Below the pieces are notes generated by a model. It made no database searches and was not told the origin of the DNA. It saw only the letters and a list, made by a program, of their open reading frames with translations. The position numbers and the translations under genes are program-made. Of a stretch of 44,719 nucleotides of DNA, positions 37,353 through 44,719 are shown one piece after another. Position 1 is the stretch's first letter; each line of letters begins with the position of its first letter. Source of the DNA: a virus; IMG/VR virus record IMGVR_UViG_3300020215_000078, positions 1 through 44,719 of that record. The stretch is one strand, 5' to 3'.

Positions 37353-37766
37353 TTGCTCAACGAAAACCGACACCCCAAAAAGGCGGCCTTCCTCGCGGCG
37401 TTCGCCGAGACCGGCAACGTCACCGCCGCCGCCGCCGCCGCGGACATCAACCGCACCCTGCACTACGACTGGCTGGAGAAAGACCCCGAGTACGCGGCGG
37501 CCGTTGAGGACGCGAGGGCGCAGGCCGTCGAGCGGATGGAGCGCGAAGCCCTCAAGCGGGCGGTTGAAGGGTGGGAGGAGCCGGTGTTCCACAAGGGCAG
37601 CGTGTGCGGCACCGTCCGCAAGTTCAGCGACACCCTGCTCATCTTCCTGCTCAAGGGCAACGCGCCCCACAAGTACCGCGAGCGGCACGAGGTGACGGGC
37701 GCGGGCGGCGGGCCGGTGAACGTGCAGTACAAGTGCATCAGGGGCGACTGGGCGGAGAACGTGTGA
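37353..37766 (+). CDS. terS: Terminase small subunit
   Basis: 137 residues from TTG 37353. N-terminal DNA-binding helices (KKAAFLAAFAETGNVTAAA, INRTLHYDWLEKDPEYAAAV) are typical of phBC6A51-type small terminases, and LLIFLLKGNAPHKYRER is a family motif. It recognises the packaging site and regulates TerL. The second late palindrome ends about 42 bases upstream. Confidence 0.83.
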   Translation: MLNENRHPKKAAFLAAFAETGNVTAAAAAADINRTLHYDWLEKDPEYAAAVEDARAQAVERMEREALKRAVEGWEEPVFHKGSVCGTVRKFSDTLLIFLLKGNAPHKYRERHEVTGAGGGPVNVQYKCIRGDWAENV

Positions 37767-37972
37767 TGGACCCAATGCAGAAGTGGGAAATGCGGTCTCG
37801 GATGCGCGAGATGGAGCATCGCATCAAGGCGCTGGAGTCGAGGCTCGAAGCGTATCACCTCCAGTTGGGGCGGCTCCGCACGAGACCCCTGTCGTCTATG
37901 GCAGCGTTCGATTTCGAGGTAATGAATCCCCACGCTCGGCGGGACGCCTTCACCAGCGTGAAGCCACTGTGA
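37766..37972 (+). CDS. Small coiled-coil protein
   Basis: 68 residues from ATG 37766. Met/Glu/Arg-rich coiled coil (MRSRMREMEHRIKALESRLEAY). It lies between the two terminase genes; a packaging accessory role is possible. Overlaps terL by 4 bases. Confidence 0.55.
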   Translation: MDPMQKWEMRSRMREMEHRIKALESRLEAYHLQLGRLRTRPLSSMAAFDFEVMNPHARRDAFTSVKPL

Positions 37973-39321
37973 CCACCGCCGCCCCCGAAACCCCGCTGGA
38001 ACTCAAGGGCGCGGCCCTGAAGGTCGCCACCTTCAAGGGGGCCATCGTCCTCATCGACGGTCCCGCCGGCACCGGCAAGACCAGGGGCGTGCTGGAGAAG
38101 GTCTACGCCTGCGCCCACAAGTACGCGGGGTGCCGCATCCTGCTCGTCCGCAAGACCCGCGCCAGCCTCACCGAGTCCGTGCTGGTCACGTTCGAGAGCA
38201 AGGTGGCGCTCCCCGGCGACCCCTGCCTCAAGGGGCCGGGGCGGGCGCACCGCCAGGCGTACCACTTCGCCAACGGCTCCACCATCGTCTGCGGGGGCAT
38301 GGACAACGCCGACCGCGTGATGTCCACCGAGTACGACCTCATCGTGGGGTTCGAGGCCACGGAACTCACGGAGGACGACGCGGAGAAGTTGCTCACGCGC
38401 CTCCGCAACGGCGTCATGCCGTACCAGCAGGCGATCTTCGACTGTAACCCCGGCGCCCCGACACACTGGCTCAAGAGGTGGGCGGATGCAGGCAGAGCGA
38501 CCCGATTCCCCAGCCGTCACGAGGACAACCCCAGCGTCACACCGGAGTATCTTGCCGTGCTTGATGGCCTTACTGGCCATCGCCACGCTCGCCTCCGGCT
38601 GGGCCTGTGGGCCGCCGCTGAGGGCGTGGTGTACCCGGAGTGGGACGCCAGCGTTCACCTCGTGGACCGATTCGATATCCCCGCCGACTGGCGGCGGTTC
38701 CGTTCCATCGACTTCGGCTACACCAACCCCTTTGTATGCCAGTGGTGGGCGGTAGACGGGGACGGGCGGGCGTACCTGTACCGGGAGCTGTACCACACGC
38801 GGCGGACGGTGAGGGACCATGCGCAGGACATCAAGCGGCTCAGCCAGGGCGAGCGGTACGAGGCGACAGTCACAGACCACGACGCGGAGGACCGCGCCAC
38901 GCTCGACCAGGAGGGCATCGGGAGCATCCCCGCCCGCAAGGATGTCACCGTGGGCATCCAGGCGGTGGCCGCGAGGCTGCGGCCGGCCGGGGACGGGCGG
39001 CCTCGTCTGTTTGTCCTACGCGACAGCCGGGCTGGTCTCGATCCCTCTCTCACCGAGGCGAAGAAGCCCACCTGCACCGCCGAGGAGTGGGACGGGTACT
39101 GCTGGAACGAGAGCAAAGAGGGCAAGCCGGTCAAAGAGGAGCCGGTGAAGGTGGACGACCACGGCATGGACGCCGTGCGGTACTTCGTGATGCACCTGGA
39201 CGGCGGGGTGAGCGTGGGGGCCAGCGTGATCGCGGCGGTCGCGCCCCCGCCCAAGCCTGTGTCCGTGTCGTGGGACGAGCGGCGGAAAGACCCTAACTTC
39301 GGCTTCGGGCCGGTGAGGTGA
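37969..39321 (+). CDS. terL: Terminase large subunit
   Basis: 450 residues from GTG 37969. ATPase domain: Walker A GPAGTGKT (about 31-38), possible Walker B YDLIVGFEATEL (about 122) with Glu in place of the usual DE pair, and a C-motif near FDCNPGAPTHW. Nuclease domain: Asp in SIDFGYTNP (about 245), VTDHDAEDR (about 301) and DDHGMDAVRY (about 400). It drives DNA into the prohead and cuts it. Related to PBSX-type terminases by this pattern. Confidence 0.92.
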   Translation: MTTAAPETPLELKGAALKVATFKGAIVLIDGPAGTGKTRGVLEKVYACAHKYAGCRILLVRKTRASLTESVLVTFESKVALPGDPCLKGPGRAHRQAYHFANGSTIVCGGMDNADRVMSTEYDLIVGFEATELTEDDAEKLLTRLRNGVMPYQQAIFDCNPGAPTHWLKRWADAGRATRFPSRHEDNPSVTPEYLAVLDGLTGHRHARLRLGLWAAAEGVVYPEWDASVHLVDRFDIPADWRRFRSIDFGYTNPFVCQWWAVDGDGRAYLYRELYHTRRTVRDHAQDIKRLSQGERYEATVTDHDAEDRATLDQEGIGSIPARKDVTVGIQAVAARLRPAGDGRPRLFVLRDSRAGLDPSLTEAKKPTCTAEEWDGYCWNESKEGKPVKEEPVKVDDHGMDAVRYFVMHLDGGVSVGASVIAAVAPPPKPVSVSWDERRKDPNFGFGPVR

Positions 39322-39557
39322 GCATGGGCGAGATGCGTGACGCAACCCAATGCACCGGGCAGATCGTGGGAACTCGCGTGAGCCCGTCCGAGTGCGTCCT
39401 GACGTGGGAGGGAGGAAGCACGGCCCCAATCTCGAACGCGATATGGGAGGACTGGTTCCGCGACTTGTTTTACATGGACGCGCTGCCTTGGCCGGTGGCA
39501 ATCGCTGGCGAGGATGTGTTGCGTGACTGCGTGATCGTGCGACGGGGGGACATGTGA
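39318..39557 (+). CDS. Small unknown protein
   Basis: 79 residues (GTG 39318 by GTGA overlap, or ATG 39324). Beta-type with two Cys. Between terL and the sigma-like gene. Function unknown. Confidence 0.5.
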   Translation: MSMGEMRDATQCTGQIVGTRVSPSECVLTWEGGSTAPISNAIWEDWFRDLFYMDALPWPVAIAGEDVLRDCVIVRRGDM

Positions 39558-40264
39558 CACCCGACCCCGCCGCCCACGTCCACATCGCCCAGCAGGAGGC
39601 CGCCATCGCCGCCCGCAAGTGGCGCGAGGACCCCGCCGAGTGGCTGGGCCTGTGCTACCTCTGGCTCACCGAGGCCGCGGAGCGGTACAGGCCGGACGGG
39701 GGCGCGTCGTTCCCGGTGTACGCCTCCAAGTACATCAAGTGGCGGGTGGTGGACGAGCGGTACAGCCGGAACCTGGGGCGGCAGACCAACAGCAAGGTGA
39801 AGCGGCGTGGCCCGATCGAGAAGCCGGTGGACGAAGAGGTGTGGACCCGCCGCCGGGACGCCAGCGCCCCCTGCCCCGTGGCGTCAGCCATCATGCATGA
39901 GGAACAGGAGCGGCAGCACGAGCGGGTCACGGCCAACCAGAGCGACCCCGGGCTGGCCCTGCTCATGGCCCGCGGGTTGACCCCCAAGCAGATCACGGCC
40001 GCCGAGGGGCGCACCGAGTCCCGTATCTGGCAGCGCATCTCCGTGCTGCGGCATGGGCACGGCGAGAAGATCGGACAGAGTTTCCTCTGGCTGGTGGACC
40101 CCGAGGCGGCGCGGCAGAAGCGGAACAGGCGCAAGGTGTGCCCCCGCGGTCACGCCCTCACGGGCGACGGTGTGTACATCACCAAGGTCGGGAAGCGGCG
40201 GTGCCGGGCCTGCGCCGTGATCCGCCAGCAGTTGTACCGCCTGAGGCGCAAGGAGGCCGCGTGA
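39554..40264 (+). CDS. Sigma-factor-like protein with C-terminal zinc finger
   Basis: 236 residues from GTG 39554. Residues about 28-75 (WLGLCYLWLTEAAERYRPDG, FPVYASKYIKWRVVDERYSR) match region 2 of sigma70-family factors, including the helix that binds core polymerase. Residues about 138-165 (LLMARGLTPKQITAAEGRTE, WQRISVLRHG) look like a region 4 HTH. The last ~45 residues hold a CPRGHALTGDG...RRCRAC zinc finger common to phage DNA-binding proteins. It lies between terL and portal. A role in late transcription is inferred; it might instead be a DNA-binding packaging factor. Confidence 0.6.
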   Translation: MTPDPAAHVHIAQQEAAIAARKWREDPAEWLGLCYLWLTEAAERYRPDGGASFPVYASKYIKWRVVDERYSRNLGRQTNSKVKRRGPIEKPVDEEVWTRRRDASAPCPVASAIMHEEQERQHERVTANQSDPGLALLMARGLTPKQITAAEGRTESRIWQRISVLRHGHGEKIGQSFLWLVDPEAARQKRNRRKVCPRGHALTGDGVYITKVGKRRCRACAVIRQQLYRLRRKEAA

Positions 40265-40494
40265 GCGTCGGGGCCATCGTCAAGACCAGGGGCGGGTATC
40301 GGTGCGCCAAGATCAGCGACAGCGGCGGCGTCACCATCCTCTCTGCCTGCGCCAAGATCAGGGTCTGCGACGGGACGGAAAAGGCCCAGCTCATGAACGC
40401 CGCCGAACTTGAGCGGCTGCTGGAGATGGAGAACCCCTGGGTGACGGAGCACGTCCTGCCCGCCAGCCTCTACCAGTCTACGGAGCTTCAGTAA
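40261..40494 (+). CDS. Small unknown protein
   Basis: 77 residues from GTG 40261 (GTGA overlap). Beta start (VGAIVKTRGGYRCAKISDSG), helical end. Directly before the portal. Function unknown. Confidence 0.55.
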   Translation: MSVGAIVKTRGGYRCAKISDSGGVTILSACAKIRVCDGTEKAQLMNAAELERLLEMENPWVTEHVLPASLYQSTELQ

Positions 40495-43005
40495 ATGCCC
40501 TCCCTCCCCTCCCGCCTCGCCGCCGCGGCCCGCGCCTTCATGAAGCCCACGCCCGGCCTGCGGCAGTACTCCGCCGCCACCGTCCGACCCGCCGAGGTCG
40601 GCATCCACTACGGGCGGCAGGGCCAGTACCGCGCCGCCGAACTCATGGCCATGTTCTCCGGCACCGTCAAGGTCGCCACCACCCGCAACAGCGCGGGCGT
40701 GGCCACCAACCCGCTCCGGGGCTACCGGATTGTGGGCCGGGGCAAGAGCATGGCGTTCGAGGGACGCCGCCTGTCCCGCCGCCGCCGGGAGCGGCTGGTG
40801 AAGTCCGCCGGCCACTGGGCGCGCAAGGCGATGGACGTAGACGACGAGGTGGAGGAACTGACGGACGACCTGCACCCGGTCAACGTGTTCCTCCGGCGGC
40901 CCAACCCCCTCATGAGCCTGTACGAGATGCTGGAGGCCACGCAGAACTGCCTCGGGCTGGCCGGGAACTTCTACTGGAAGATCGCGACCGACCAAGCGGG
41001 AACCCCCGTGGAGGCGTGGCCCCTGTTCCCCCAGTTCGTCCACCCCGTCCCCGACCGGGAGCGGGTGATCGGCGCGTACGTCTACGGACGCGGCACGGAA
41101 ACGGAGCAGACCTTCTCCCCGGAGGAGGTCGTGCCGTTCCGCTACTTCAACCCTCGCGGTGATCCGTACTTCGGGGCCGGCGACCTTGCCGCGTGCGTCG
41201 CCGAGGCCCGCCTGGGGTTCCAGTTCGTGGCCATCGCCCAGGCCATGATCGACAACGGGGGCATGCCCGGGGGCATCCTCTACGGCAACTTCACAGAGAA
41301 CCAGCGCACCCAGATGGAGGTGTCGCTCCAGGCCAAGGTCGGCGGGGCGCACAACACGGGCCGGTTTATCGTCGCGTCCACCCCGGAGGATGCGAAGTTC
41401 GAGCGGCTGGACGTGGGGAAGGACGCGGCGGAGATCCTGACCAACGGCGAGCGGGTGGACGAGGTGGTGGCCAACTGCTTCGACCTGCCCATCGAGATGC
41501 TGCGGATGCGGCCGGGCGGGCTGGAGGGGGACAGCCCCGCGATCCACCAGTGGCAGACGTACGGGCTCCAGCCCCGGGGCCGGAAGATCGAGGACACGCT
41601 CAACGCGCTGCTCATGCCCCGCTTCGGGGACGAGTCGGTGTTCCTGGCGTTCGACCCGTGGGTGGACGAGGACAGCGTGGAGGGCACCAAGGTCGTGGTG
41701 GAGATGTGGAACGCGGACCTGTTGACGAAGAACGAGGCCCGCGCGGAGGCGGGCTGGGACGCGGTAGACGACGACACGGGCGACAAGTACAAGAGCGAGA
41801 CACAGCCGGAGCCGGACCCGATGGGATTGGGGGGAATCGGAGGCGGAAATGGCGCGATTGGTAGTGGAAATAGAAGTCCGCCCGCATCTGATGACGCCGG
41901 AGCAGCCAAGGCAGATCTACGTTCTGGATTTGGTGCGGATGCTGGGGGTGCTGGCTCAGCCGGCGGCGATGGTGCGGGCCACGCTGGACGGGGCGGACAT
42001 CACGCCAAGTCCAGCCCAGATCATCCGTTGGGATACCGAACGGGAGTAAGCAATGGGCGAGTATCTGACGATGCCGCTGGGCGCGTTCCAGCGGCCACAA
42101 CTGGCGGGGGACGGGCTGAGGCTGGACGTGCAGTTCGAACTGACGCCTTGGCAAAGGCAGATGCAGGAGGACATGCGGATGCACCGAACGCTCGGGCCGT
42201 ACAGCAGAGAGACATGCTCCTATCCCCTGTGGGCCACGCCTGCTGCTCCGGCCCACCCCGCAAAGACGACCGATTCAGTTCCACCTTCTCCATCGGCGAG
42301 CGGGAGCTAGAGGCCGCCCTCCGCGCCCTGTTCGACAGCATCGGCCCGCAGGTGGTCGCGTCCGTCACCCCCGAGGGGGGCGTGGTGTCGCTGGTGGGCA
42401 ACCCGGTGTTCGCCCAACTGTTCAGCCAGACGGCCAGCCCCATCGTGCAGCGGATGTTCCGCGAGGGGCTGGACAAGGGCGTGGCCGACCTGGGGGCGCG
42501 GGTGGAGCCGGCCAGACTCAACGAGGCCCTGACGGCGGGGGCGACCGAGTACCTGCGCGAGTTCGAGGGCAAGCTCATCCGCACCGTGCCCGACACCATC
42601 GACCAGGCGGTGCGGTCCCAGCTCGCGGACGGCATCGCCAGGGGCGAGTCCCTGCCGCAGCTCCAGGCCCGGGTGCAGGACACGATGACGAGCGTGAGCA
42701 ACTACGGGGCGGAGCGGATCGCGCGGACGGAGACGGCGCGGGCCATGCTCACGGGCCGGGAGCGGGCGTGGCAGGAATCGGGGGTGGTCAAGGGCAAGAA
42801 GTGGCTCCTGTCCAGCGACCCCTGCGAGTTCTGCGAGTCGATGGCCCGGAAGCACAACGAGGCGGCGCTGGGCCAGCCGTTCCTGGGGCTGGGGGAGACG
42901 CTGGAGGGGAGCGAGGGCGGGCAGTTGAAGATCGACTACGCGGCGTTGGAGACGCCGCCCCTGCACCCGTCGTGCAGGTGCTCGATGGCGGCGGTGTTTG
43001 AATAG
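40495..43005 (+). CDS. Portal protein joined in frame to MuF-like head morphogenesis protein
   Basis: 836 residues, GGAG before ATG 40495. Residues about 1-445 are an HK97-type portal (HPVNVFLRRPNPLMSLYEML, CLGLAGNFYWKI, SPEEVVPFRYFNPRG, IEDTLNALLMPRFG); portals form the dodecameric DNA gate. Residues about 575-836 are a Mu gpF-like domain (GAERIARTETARAMLTGRERA, CEFCESMARKH, LHPSCRCSM). The join (about 450-570) is Gly/Ala-rich and covers two genes in another frame with good ribosome sites. So this is either a natural portal-MuF fusion with nested genes, or two genes whose separating stop is missing; MuF could start at ATG 42214. Confidence 0.8.
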   Translation: MPSLPSRLAAAARAFMKPTPGLRQYSAATVRPAEVGIHYGRQGQYRAAELMAMFSGTVKVATTRNSAGVATNPLRGYRIVGRGKSMAFEGRRLSRRRRERLVKSAGHWARKAMDVDDEVEELTDDLHPVNVFLRRPNPLMSLYEMLEATQNCLGLAGNFYWKIATDQAGTPVEAWPLFPQFVHPVPDRERVIGAYVYGRGTETEQTFSPEEVVPFRYFNPRGDPYFGAGDLAACVAEARLGFQFVAIAQAMIDNGGMPGGILYGNFTENQRTQMEVSLQAKVGGAHNTGRFIVASTPEDAKFERLDVGKDAAEILTNGERVDEVVANCFDLPIEMLRMRPGGLEGDSPAIHQWQTYGLQPRGRKIEDTLNALLMPRFGDESVFLAFDPWVDEDSVEGTKVVVEMWNADLLTKNEARAEAGWDAVDDDTGDKYKSETQPEPDPMGLGGIGGGNGAIGSGNRSPPASDDAGAAKADLRSGFGADAGGAGSAGGDGAGHAGRGGHHAKSSPDHPLGYRTGVSNGRVSDDAAGRVPAATTGGGRAEAGRAVRTDALAKADAGGHADAPNARAVQQRDMLLSPVGHACCSGPPRKDDRFSSTFSIGERELEAALRALFDSIGPQVVASVTPEGGVVSLVGNPVFAQLFSQTASPIVQRMFREGLDKGVADLGARVEPARLNEALTAGATEYLREFEGKLIRTVPDTIDQAVRSQLADGIARGESLPQLQARVQDTMTSVSNYGAERIARTETARAMLTGRERAWQESGVVKGKKWLLSSDPCEFCESMARKHNEAALGQPFLGLGETLEGSEGGQLKIDYAALETPPLHPSCRCSMAAVFE
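41849..42049 (+). CDS. Small protein nested in the portal-MuF frame
   Basis: 66 residues from ATG 41849, GGAGG five bases upstream. Protein-like beta/helix pattern (ARLVVEIEVRPHL, QIYVLDLVRMLGVLAQPA), and third codon positions are mostly G/C in this frame, unlike the portal frame here. Family unknown. Confidence 0.6.
   Translation: MARLVVEIEVRPHLMTPEQPRQIYVLDLVRMLGVLAQPAAMVRATLDGADITPSPAQIIRWDTERE
42053..42310 (+). CDS. Second small protein nested in the portal-MuF frame
   Basis: 85 residues from ATG 42053, GGGAG six bases upstream, three bases after the previous stop. First ~60 residues look real (GEYLTMPLGAFQRPQLAGD, QFELTPWQRQMQEDMRMHR); the Pro/Ser-rich tail overlaps MuF sequence. Perhaps a small head assembly factor. 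Confidence 0.55.
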   Translation: MGEYLTMPLGAFQRPQLAGDGLRLDVQFELTPWQRQMQEDMRMHRTLGPYSRETCSYPLWATPAAPAHPAKTTDSVPPSPSASGS

Positions 43006-43014
43006 GAGAATGGC

Positions 43015-43467
43015 ATGAAGAGTTGTCGTTTACCGGACGGATCGAGACTCCCCTTGGTCTACACCCTGCCCGCGGCGACCGCGTGCAAGGCGGGGACCAC
43101 CCGCTACTGCCAGCACGCGAACGGGCTGCGCGCCGCGGGATTCCGAGACCCGCAGGTCATGCCGAACGATGAGCCGATCATCAAGGCGGCGTTCGGCGAC
43201 TTTCGCCTGACGTTCGTGTGCAACGCGGCGCACCGGCACTCCATCGCCGGCTTCGACGCGGGCCACGCTGATCCAGAGGGGACGGAGTATGTGCTTCCCA
43301 AGCCTGTACAGATCGTCCCGATCAAGCGGCACAACACCGTACGGCGCAAGAAGCGCCGGGACGCTGGCATGACGAAGGCGGAGGCGGACCGGCGGTTCAA
43401 GCGTCAGCCGGGCGAGCACGCGGGCCGGCGTTACCACACCATCAAGTACCTTGAGGCCACGCCATGA
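43015..43467 (+). CDS. Unknown head-region protein
   Basis: 150 residues, TAGGAG eight bases upstream. Cys-containing N-terminus, a beta middle (FGDFRLTFVCNAAHRHSI) and a basic C-terminus (HNTVRRKKRRDAGMTKAEA). Family not recognised. Between MuF and protease. Confidence 0.6.
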   Translation: MKSCRLPDGSRLPLVYTLPAATACKAGTTRYCQHANGLRAAGFRDPQVMPNDEPIIKAAFGDFRLTFVCNAAHRHSIAGFDAGHADPEGTEYVLPKPVQIVPIKRHNTVRRKKRRDAGMTKAEADRRFKRQPGEHAGRRYHTIKYLEATP

Positions 43468-43655
43468 GACTTGACCCCATGATTCCCTGCCAGCCGCCTT
43501 GGCCCAACAAGCCGCCGCATGATGCGCGGCAGCAGATTGAGGCATGGGCAAGCCGCCTGGCCCGCCAGTTGTGCGACGAAGAGGAGCACGCTGAGGCCAA
43601 GACCATTTGCGCCAACGACCTCCCGCCCGGTCCTCTGGTGGTGCCCACTCCATGA
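43464..43655 (+). CDS. Small unknown protein
   Basis: 63 residues, ATGA overlap. Pro-rich start, helical middle (ARQQIEAWASRLARQLCDEEE). Function unknown. Confidence 0.52.
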   Translation: MRLDPMIPCQPPWPNKPPHDARQQIEAWASRLARQLCDEEEHAEAKTICANDLPPGPLVVPTP

Positions 43656-43930
43656 CCGACTCCCCCTACTACATCCCCGGCCGGTCCTGGGCCGACCCGC
43701 CGCCGCCGGCGCCCAAGCCCGCCCGCCCAGACTTCAACCTACCCGTTCAGGACGGACGCCTGGCCCGCATCGAGGCCATGCTCATCTACCTCATGGGCCT
43801 TCTGGAGAAGCCGCCATGCCCACCGAACCCGTCACCCTCTGCCGCAAGACCTACGCCCTCGCCGCGCCGACGGAAGCGGTCAACATCGACCAGCGGCTCG
43901 TCTCCGGGTACATCTCCACCACCGACGTAG
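43652..43930 (+). CDS. Small unknown protein, overlaps protease gene
   Basis: 92 residues, ATGA overlap. Pro-rich N-terminus and one helix (LARIEAMLIYLMGLLEK). The last ~38 residues overlap the protease gene in another frame and are Ser/Pro/Arg-rich, so they are probably not under selection for this protein. Confidence 0.5.
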   Translation: MTDSPYYIPGRSWADPPPPAPKPARPDFNLPVQDGRLARIEAMLIYLMGLLEKPPCPPNPSPSAARPTPSPRRRKRSTSTSGSSPGTSPPPT

Positions 43931-44517
43931 ACATGATCGGTGACGTGGTGCTCCCCGAGGGCATGGACGACGTGACGTACTTCGCCGGCACCCGTTCGGT
44001 GAACCTTGAGCACGACCCGTCCAAGGCCGTGGGAACCAACCGCCGTCTCACCGTCCACCCCAACGGCGTGTGGGCGACCACCTACATCGGCCGCCACGCG
44101 CTCGGCGAGGACGTGTTCACCATGATCCGCGAGGGCGTGATCCGGGGCATGAGCATCGAGTGGGACCCGCGGTCGCTGGCCTCGTCCGCCCCGACCAAGG
44201 CGGAGCGGGAACGGTACGGGGACGGGTGCAAGCGGGTGTTCAGGAAGTGGACGCTGACGCGGTACGCCTTCACCGCCCAGCCGATGAACCCGTACTGCCT
44301 GGTGGAGGGCGTGAAGTCGGCGGCGTACCTGACGGCGATGACGCCGGTGTGGGAGCAGATGGAGTCCCTGTTCAAGGCGGGCAAGATCCACCGGTCGTCG
44401 GCGGTGGCGGCCGGGTTCCCCGACACCCCCGCGCGCAAGACGTGGGCGGTGGCGGAGCCGGCCAAGAAGCGGGCGATCGTCACGGGAGAACTGGTATGGC
44501 GGAAGAAGGCGGTTTAG
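43816..44517 (+). CDS. Prohead protease (HK97 / S78 type)
   Basis: 233 residues from ATG 43816. Family pattern: VSGYISTTDVDMIGDVVLPEG, catalytic His in VNLEHDPSK (about 76), beta region, and catalytic Ser in RGMSIEWDPRS (about 113). It cleaves the delta domain of the capsid protein during maturation. Located upstream of the capsid gene with two genes between. The 3' end overlaps the next gene by 22 bases. Confidence 0.88.
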   Translation: MPTEPVTLCRKTYALAAPTEAVNIDQRLVSGYISTTDVDMIGDVVLPEGMDDVTYFAGTRSVNLEHDPSKAVGTNRRLTVHPNGVWATTYIGRHALGEDVFTMIREGVIRGMSIEWDPRSLASSAPTKAERERYGDGCKRVFRKWTLTRYAFTAQPMNPYCLVEGVKSAAYLTAMTPVWEQMESLFKAGKIHRSSAVAAGFPDTPARKTWAVAEPAKKRAIVTGELVWRKKAV

Positions 44518-44719
44518 TGCCGACGTGGGCGGAGTTGATCGCGCGATGCCCGGAGTTGATGCCCGCCGGGCTCACCTATATACCGCCCGAGCCCTTCCCG
44601 GATATGCCGGGTCGCCCGGCTGGGGTTGTGCCTGCCCGGTGGGCAATCAACGTCGGTCGGTGCCACGATTGCGGCACCAAGTGTGACGGCGGGCCGGGGT
44701 GTGGCGACATCCTCGATGA
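44496..44719 (+). CDS. Unknown late protein, N-terminal part (continues at 1-329)
   Basis: Begins at ATG 44496 with GGGAGA six bases upstream, inside the end of the protease gene. The frame runs to the window end and continues at base 1 without interruption. The N-terminal 36 residues (MAEEGGLVPTWAELIARCPE...) would be missed if only the left end is annotated. Confidence 0.75.
   Translation, partial: MAEEGGLVPTWAELIARCPELMPAGLTYIPPEPFPDMPGRPAGVVPARWAINVGRCHDCGTKCDGGPGCGDILD
44593..44719. repeat. Terminal direct repeat, right copy
   Basis: Identical to 1-127; see there. Confidence 0.93.

Noticed and set aside
1-44719. CRISPR array or direct-repeat spacer series
   Set aside because: No regularly spaced repeats were seen in the window.

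Overview
The window is a complete, GC-rich genome of a temperate tailed dsDNA phage with a siphovirus-type gene set. The first and last 127 bases are identical (1-127 = 44593-44719), so the sequence is one circular molecule of 44,592 bp cut at an arbitrary point, and one gene runs across the cut (44496 to 329). The phage nature is shown by a large terminase, portal, HK97-type protease and capsid, tail genes, tyrosine integrase, ERF recombinase, RusA and Dam methylase. The host is not stated. A virion protein with five tandem Cys-rich 'GACC' repeats resembles repeats I associate with Planctomycetota (Phycisphaerae-like) surface proteins, so a planctomycete host is a reasonable inference only.

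Layout. (1) Late block, rightward, from about 37.28 kb through the circle junction to 20.64 kb: terminase, sigma-like protein, portal-MuF, protease, a DUF115/MptE-like protein, capsid, head-tail connectors, tail tube, short tape measure, tail tip genes, Cys-rich protein, two beta-helix proteins, lipoprotein, holin, metallophosphoesterase and small genes. A palindrome, GTAGC-N4-GCTAC, stands at the head of the terminase genes (two copies 21 bp apart), the capsid genes and the beta-helix genes. Three genes lie antisense within the block: an HNH homing endonuclease and two small genes. (2) 20.64-21.64 kb: intergenic zone with a candidate structured RNA, several terminators and a minus-strand gene between 14-bp direct repeats. 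(3) 21.67-23.6 kb: lysogeny region with a near-consensus promoter, a minus-strand HTH regulator, the integrase and an attP that copies the 3' end of a class II tRNA. (4) 23.6-37.28 kb: rightward early operon of tightly coupled genes (most overlap by 4 bases): ERF annealing protein, Rmf/CrpP-like protein, DnaA-domain-like protein, RusA, a PD-(D/E)XK nuclease, a replication-organiser-like protein, Dam, ASCH-like and many small proteins.

How it fits together. The early operon supplies recombination, replication and modification functions. A phage-encoded sigma-like factor and the four palindromes suggest dedicated control of the late genes. Integration at a tRNA 3' end would split the integrase reading frame downstream of its catalytic tyrosine. 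No canonical endolysin was recognised, although a holin-like protein, a lipoprotein and a secreted protein lie where a lysis cassette is expected.
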